DNA from: an uncultured Pseudomonadaceae bacterium
GTDB taxonomy: Bacteria > Pseudomonadota > Gammaproteobacteria > Pseudomonadales > Pseudomonadaceae
Reading direction: 5' to 3'
DNA length: 11,188 bases
NCBI GenBank assembly: GCA_947630465.1
Contig: CANRHT010000053.1
Coordinates: 1 to 11,188 of the forward strand
Under the pieces are notes generated by a model. That model saw only the letters and a program-made list of their open reading frames with translations, was not told the origin of the DNA and searched no databases. Positions 8,391-11,188 of this stretch are shown in pieces (the first letter of the stretch is position 1; each line of letters opens with the position of its first letter). A program made the position numbers and the translations under genes.

Positions 8391-9103
8391 AACCTACTCA
8401 ATTATCACTGGGTATGCGTCTACGCGACGATGCCACTTTTGCCAATTACTATCCGGGCGCTAACGCCGTCACTCTAGGTTACGTGGAGCATGCCTGCGAA
8501 GTTGAAGACCAGTGGATGGACAGCGTGCTCTATATTTGGGGCAGCGCCGGTGTGGGGCGCAGTCACTTATTGCAGGCCGCTTGTTTGCGTGTTGAAGAAC
8601 GCGGCGGGCGTGCCTTGTATTTGCCTCTGGCAGACTTGGCTGAGCATGGCCCGCAATTGCTGGATAATGTCGAGTTTTGCGATTTATTGTGCTTGGATGA
8701 TATTCAGGCTGTGCTGGGGCAGCCGCATTGGGAAGAGGCGTTGTTTCATGCTTTTAATCGCATGCGTGACGCGGGTAAACAATTGCTGATTGCTGCAGAT
8801 GCTGCACCACGCAAGTTACAGATTAAACTGCCAGATTTACAATCTCGCTTGAGTTTAGCTTTGGTGTTTCAACTGCATGAACTCAGTGATGATGATAAAT
8901 TACGCGCCTTGCAACTGCGCGCTTCACGTCGCGGCTTGCAGTTACCGGATGATGTCGGGCGTTTTATTTTAGCGCGCTCGGTGCGCAGTATGACGGTGTT
9001 ATTCGACACCTTAGAACGTCTTGATCGTGCGTCTATGCAAGCACAGCGCAAACTTACGATACCTTTTTTGAAGGAGGCTTTAGGCTGGCAGCCCTTGAAA
9101 TAA
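8387..9103 (+). CDS. hda: DnaA regulatory inactivator Hda
   Basis: A 238-residue single-domain AAA+ protein related to DnaA domain III. Bound to the sliding clamp, Hda stimulates hydrolysis of ATP on DnaA and prevents over-initiation of replication. The clamp-binding motif is at the N-terminus, QLSLGM (5-10, QLSLPL in E. coli). The Walker A region GSAGVGRSH (52-60) has R58 in place of lysine, which is normal for Hda. Walker B is LCLDD (101-105). R154 in LPDLQSRL is the expected arginine finger acting on DnaA, and the sensor II region is around R200. The C-terminus RASMQAQRKLTIPFLKEAL closely matches E. coli. The start ATG overlaps the perM stop (ATGA) with only a weak ribosome site, so translation probably depends on perM. 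msbA follows after 47 bases with no terminator. Confidence 0.95.
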   Translation: MKPTQLSLGMRLRDDATFANYYPGANAVTLGYVEHACEVEDQWMDSVLYIWGSAGVGRSHLLQAACLRVEERGGRALYLPLADLAEHGPQLLDNVEFCDLLCLDDIQAVLGQPHWEEALFHAFNRMRDAGKQLLIAADAAPRKLQIKLPDLQSRLSLALVFQLHELSDDDKLRALQLRASRRGLQLPDDVGRFILARSVRSMTVLFDTLERLDRASMQAQRKLTIPFLKEALGWQPLK

Positions 9104-9150
9104 TCTGCAATACGCCAACCTTAAGCCACCGTTATTGAGATTTAAACGTT

Positions 9151-10977
9151 ATGAGTACAGAACAACAGCAGGCTGCGAGCACCTCTGGGGTTAAAATTTA
9201 TTTTCGCTTACTGGGTTATATCAAGCCGTATATCGGCATGTTTCTCATCAGTATTGTCGGCTTTCTGATTTTTGCTTCAACCTCACCCATGCTCGGCTAT
9301 GTGCTGAAGTATTTTGTTGATGGCTTAGCCAATCCCGATGCGGTGCTGTTTCCCAATGTGCCTTGGTTGGCGGATGTGCGCTTACTGCAGGCCGTACCTT
9401 TATTAATAGTGGTGATTGCCCTCTGGCAAGGTATTGGCTCGTTTTTAGGTAACTTTTATCTGGCCAAAGTATCGCTGGGCTTGGTGCATGATTTACGTGT
9501 GCAATTGTTTAACAATCTGCTGACCTTGCCCAACCGCTACTTTGATAACCACAACTCGGGGCACTTGATTTCGCGTATCACCTATAACGTGACTATGGTG
9601 ACCGGTGCGGCGACCGATGCCATTAAAGTGATAGTGCGCGAAGGCATGACCGTGGTGTTCTTGTTTGCCACTTTATTGTGGATGAACTGGAAACTGACAC
9701 TGGTGATGGTGGCCATCTTGCCGATTATTGCCTTGATGGTCAGCAGCACCAGTAAGAAATTTCGTAAGCAAAGTAAAAAAATTCAGGTGGCGATGGGCGA
9801 TGTCACCCATATCGCCTCAGAAACCATCCAGAGCTACCGTGTGGTGCGCAGTTTTGGTGGCGAGCCTTATGAACGAAAGCGTTTTTTAAACTCCAGTATC
9901 AGTAATACTGAAAAACAACTGCGCATGATTAAAACCAATGCGGTCTATACGCCATCGCTGCAGTTGGTGATTTATTCAGCCATGTCGGTGTTGTTGTTTT
10001 TAGTGCTGTTGCTGCGCGGTGATTCATCGCCAGGTGACTTGGTCGCCTACATTACTTTGGCGGGTTTATTGCCCAAGCCGATTCGTCAGTTGTCAGAAGT
10101 CAGCTCCACTATTCAAAAAGGTGTGGCAGGTGCGGAAAGTATTTTTGAACAACTTGATGAAGAGCAGGAGCATGACGACGGCACTGTGGAATTGCCCGAA
10201 GTCAGCGGCCAGTTAGAAGTGCGTGACTTGAGCTTTACCTATCCCAATACCGAGCACCCGGTGCTGCAAGACATCAGTTTTACTGCTGAGAAAGGGCAGA
10301 TGGTGGCTTTAGTAGGACGCTCAGGCAGCGGTAAGTCCACTTTAGCGAATTTAATTCCACGTTTTTATGAGCATCAGCAGGGACAGATTTTACTGGATGG
10401 CGTTGAAGTGAAAGACTTGACGCTCACGAATCTGCGCCGTCATATGGCGTTAGTGACTCAGCAGGTGTCGCTGTTTAATGACACAGTGGCGAAAAATATC
10501 GCTTATGGTGATTTAGCTGATGCCTCGCTCGAGGAGATAAAAACCGCTGCTGAAGCTGCTTATGCCGCTGAGTTTATTGAGCGCATGCCGCAAGGTTATG
10601 ACACTCTGGTCGGCGAGAACGGTGTCTTGCTGTCGGGTGGTCAGCGTCAGCGTTTAGCCATTGCCCGAGCCTTATTAAAAAATGCGCCCTTGCTGATTTT
10701 AGATGAAGCCACCTCAGCGCTAGATACTGAGTCAGAGCGCCATATCCAAGCGGCGCTGGATCATGCAGTGCAAGGGCGTACCACTATTGTCATTGCGCAC
10801 CGCTTGTCGACCATTGAGCAAGCAGATTTGATTTTAGTGATGGATCAAGGCCGTATTGTTGAGCGCGGCAACCATCAAGAACTCTTGGCACAAAATGGCT
10901 ATTACAGCCGTTTGCATGCCACGCAGTTTCAAGAATTGGAGCCCATCGAAGAGAGCACAGCGGAGGAGCAGTTATGA
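9151..10977 (+). CDS. msbA: Lipid A export ABC transporter MsbA
   Basis: A 608-residue half-transporter (membrane domain plus ATPase) that works as a homodimer to flip lipid A-core from the inner to the outer leaflet of the inner membrane. The membrane domain (about 15-330) has six hydrophobic segments; R163 in VREG aligns with E. coli R148, a lipid-contacting residue, and K309 lies where E. coli has R296. The ATPase domain shows Walker A GRSGSGKST (389-397), Q-loop Q437, signature LSGGQ (494-498), Walker B LLILDE (514-519) with catalytic E519, D-loop SALD and H-loop H550. The segment NPDAVLFPNVPW (61-72) is a feature I recall from Pseudomonas MsbA and absent in E. coli. The start ATG has a weak GAGA 10 bases upstream. 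It overlaps mazG by ATGA. In P. aeruginosa msbA is followed by hldE rather than mazG, as I recall. Confidence 0.96.
   Translation: MSTEQQQAASTSGVKIYFRLLGYIKPYIGMFLISIVGFLIFASTSPMLGYVLKYFVDGLANPDAVLFPNVPWLADVRLLQAVPLLIVVIALWQGIGSFLGNFYLAKVSLGLVHDLRVQLFNNLLTLPNRYFDNHNSGHLISRITYNVTMVTGAATDAIKVIVREGMTVVFLFATLLWMNWKLTLVMVAILPIIALMVSSTSKKFRKQSKKIQVAMGDVTHIASETIQSYRVVRSFGGEPYERKRFLNSSISNTEKQLRMIKTNAVYTPSLQLVIYSAMSVLLFLVLLLRGDSSPGDLVAYITLAGLLPKPIRQLSEVSSTIQKGVAGAESIFEQLDEEQEHDDGTVELPEVSGQLEVRDLSFTYPNTEHPVLQDISFTAEKGQMVALVGRSGSGKSTLANLIPRFYEHQQGQILLDGVEVKDLTLTNLRRHMALVTQQVSLFNDTVAKNIAYGDLADASLEEIKTAAEAAYAAEFIERMPQGYDTLVGENGVLLSGGQRQRLAIARALLKNAPLLILDEATSALDTESERHIQAALDHAVQGRTTIVIAHRLSTIEQADLILVMDQGRIVERGNHQELLAQNGYYSRLHATQFQELEPIEESTAEEQL
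10962..10976 (+). promoter_or_regulatory. Strong ribosome binding site of mazG
   Basis: GGAGGAG (10962-10968) lies inside the end of msbA, 5-7 bases before ATG 10974. It is the strongest Shine-Dalgarno sequence in the right half of the window and argues that mazG is translated well in its own right despite the ATGA overlap. Confidence 0.75.
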
Positions 10978-11188
10978 GTGCTGCCCCTGTGTATCAGCTC
11001 AACGATTTGCTCTATCTGATGGCGCGCTTGCGTCATCCCGATGGTGGTTGCCCGTGGGATTTACAGCAAGACTTTGCCAGCATAGTGCCGCACACTTTGG
11101 AAGAAGCCTACGAAGTAGCGGATGCCATTGAGCGTGAAGATTTTGCCCATTTACCCAGTGAACTGGGTGACCTGCTGTTTCAAGTGGT
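10974..11188 (+). CDS. mazG: Nucleoside triphosphate pyrophosphohydrolase MazG, N-terminal part (cut by window edge)
   Basis: 71 complete codons are visible before the right edge. The product starts MSAAPVYQLNDLLYLMARLR and continues HPDGGCPWD, matching the MazG N-terminus (MARLR-P--GCPWD). The metal-binding pattern of all-alpha NTP pyrophosphatases is present: EEAYE (43-47) and ELGD (63-66), separated by 15 residues, followed by LLFQV. MazG hydrolyses NTPs and dNTPs to monophosphate and pyrophosphate, and in E. coli helps remove aberrant nucleotides and influences (p)ppGpp. In Pseudomonas it usually lies near relA, as far as I recall. It is not the MazE/MazF toxin system. Overlap with msbA suggests it is the last visible gene of the operon. 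The C-terminal half is outside the window. Confidence 0.93.
   Translation, partial: MSAAPVYQLNDLLYLMARLRHPDGGCPWDLQQDFASIVPHTLEEAYEVADAIEREDFAHLPSELGDLLFQV

Noticed and set aside
8540..8570. Hda Walker A with arginine instead of lysine, as a possible inactivating change
   Set aside because: The same substitution (GAGRSH) is normal in E. coli Hda, so it is a family trait.
10974..11188. MazG as part of a toxin-antitoxin module
   Set aside because: MazG is an NTP pyrophosphohydrolase with the EEAYE...ELGD pattern; no mazE or mazF-like gene is visible here.

Overview
This window reads as chromosomal, housekeeping DNA from a gamma-proteobacterium of the Pseudomonas lineage. LptF, LptG, MsbA, ZapE, PepA and Hda all match, from memory, Pseudomonas-type versions of these proteins more closely than enterobacterial ones. 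Base composition looks near 50% G+C by eye with many A/T-ending codons, lower than typical Pseudomonas. That suggests a low-GC relative such as the Thiopseudomonas/Denitrificimonas group; this is an inference, not a sequence match. There are no tRNA or rRNA genes, CRISPR arrays, insertion sequences, phage genes or broken genes.

Left end, minus strand (1-1618): pepA (leucyl aminopeptidase) runs leftward into holC (DNA polymerase III chi subunit), overlapping it by 4 bases; holC is cut by the window edge. A 138-base divergent spacer (1619-1756) carries inverted repeats and weak promoter candidates, and separates pepA from lptF. The lptF-lptG / pepA-holC divergent layout is widely conserved in gamma-proteobacteria.

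Middle, plus strand (1757-6096): lptF and lptG overlap by 8 bases and encode the membrane pair of the LptB2FG lipopolysaccharide extractor. They are followed by zapE (AFG1-type ATPase linked to cell division) and a DMT/EamA-family transporter of unknown substrate.

Right half, plus strand (6097-11188): a 129-base gap with the best promoter candidate in the window precedes a close-packed run: a secreted DUF2066 protein, perM (AI-2E family), hda (regulator of DnaA), msbA (lipid A flippase) and mazG (NTP pyrophosphohydrolase, cut by the right edge). perM/hda and msbA/mazG overlap by ATGA, and no terminator was seen between the genes, so one operon is plausible.

Functionally the window groups outer-membrane biogenesis (MsbA flips lipid A-core across the inner membrane; LptFG extracts mature LPS from it) with replication and division control (HolC, Hda, ZapE) and nucleotide and peptide housekeeping (MazG, PepA). 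I see no evidence of an undescribed system. The points worth a second look are the structured pepA-lptF spacer, the neighbourhoods that differ from the Pseudomonas arrangement I remember, and some protein-level details.
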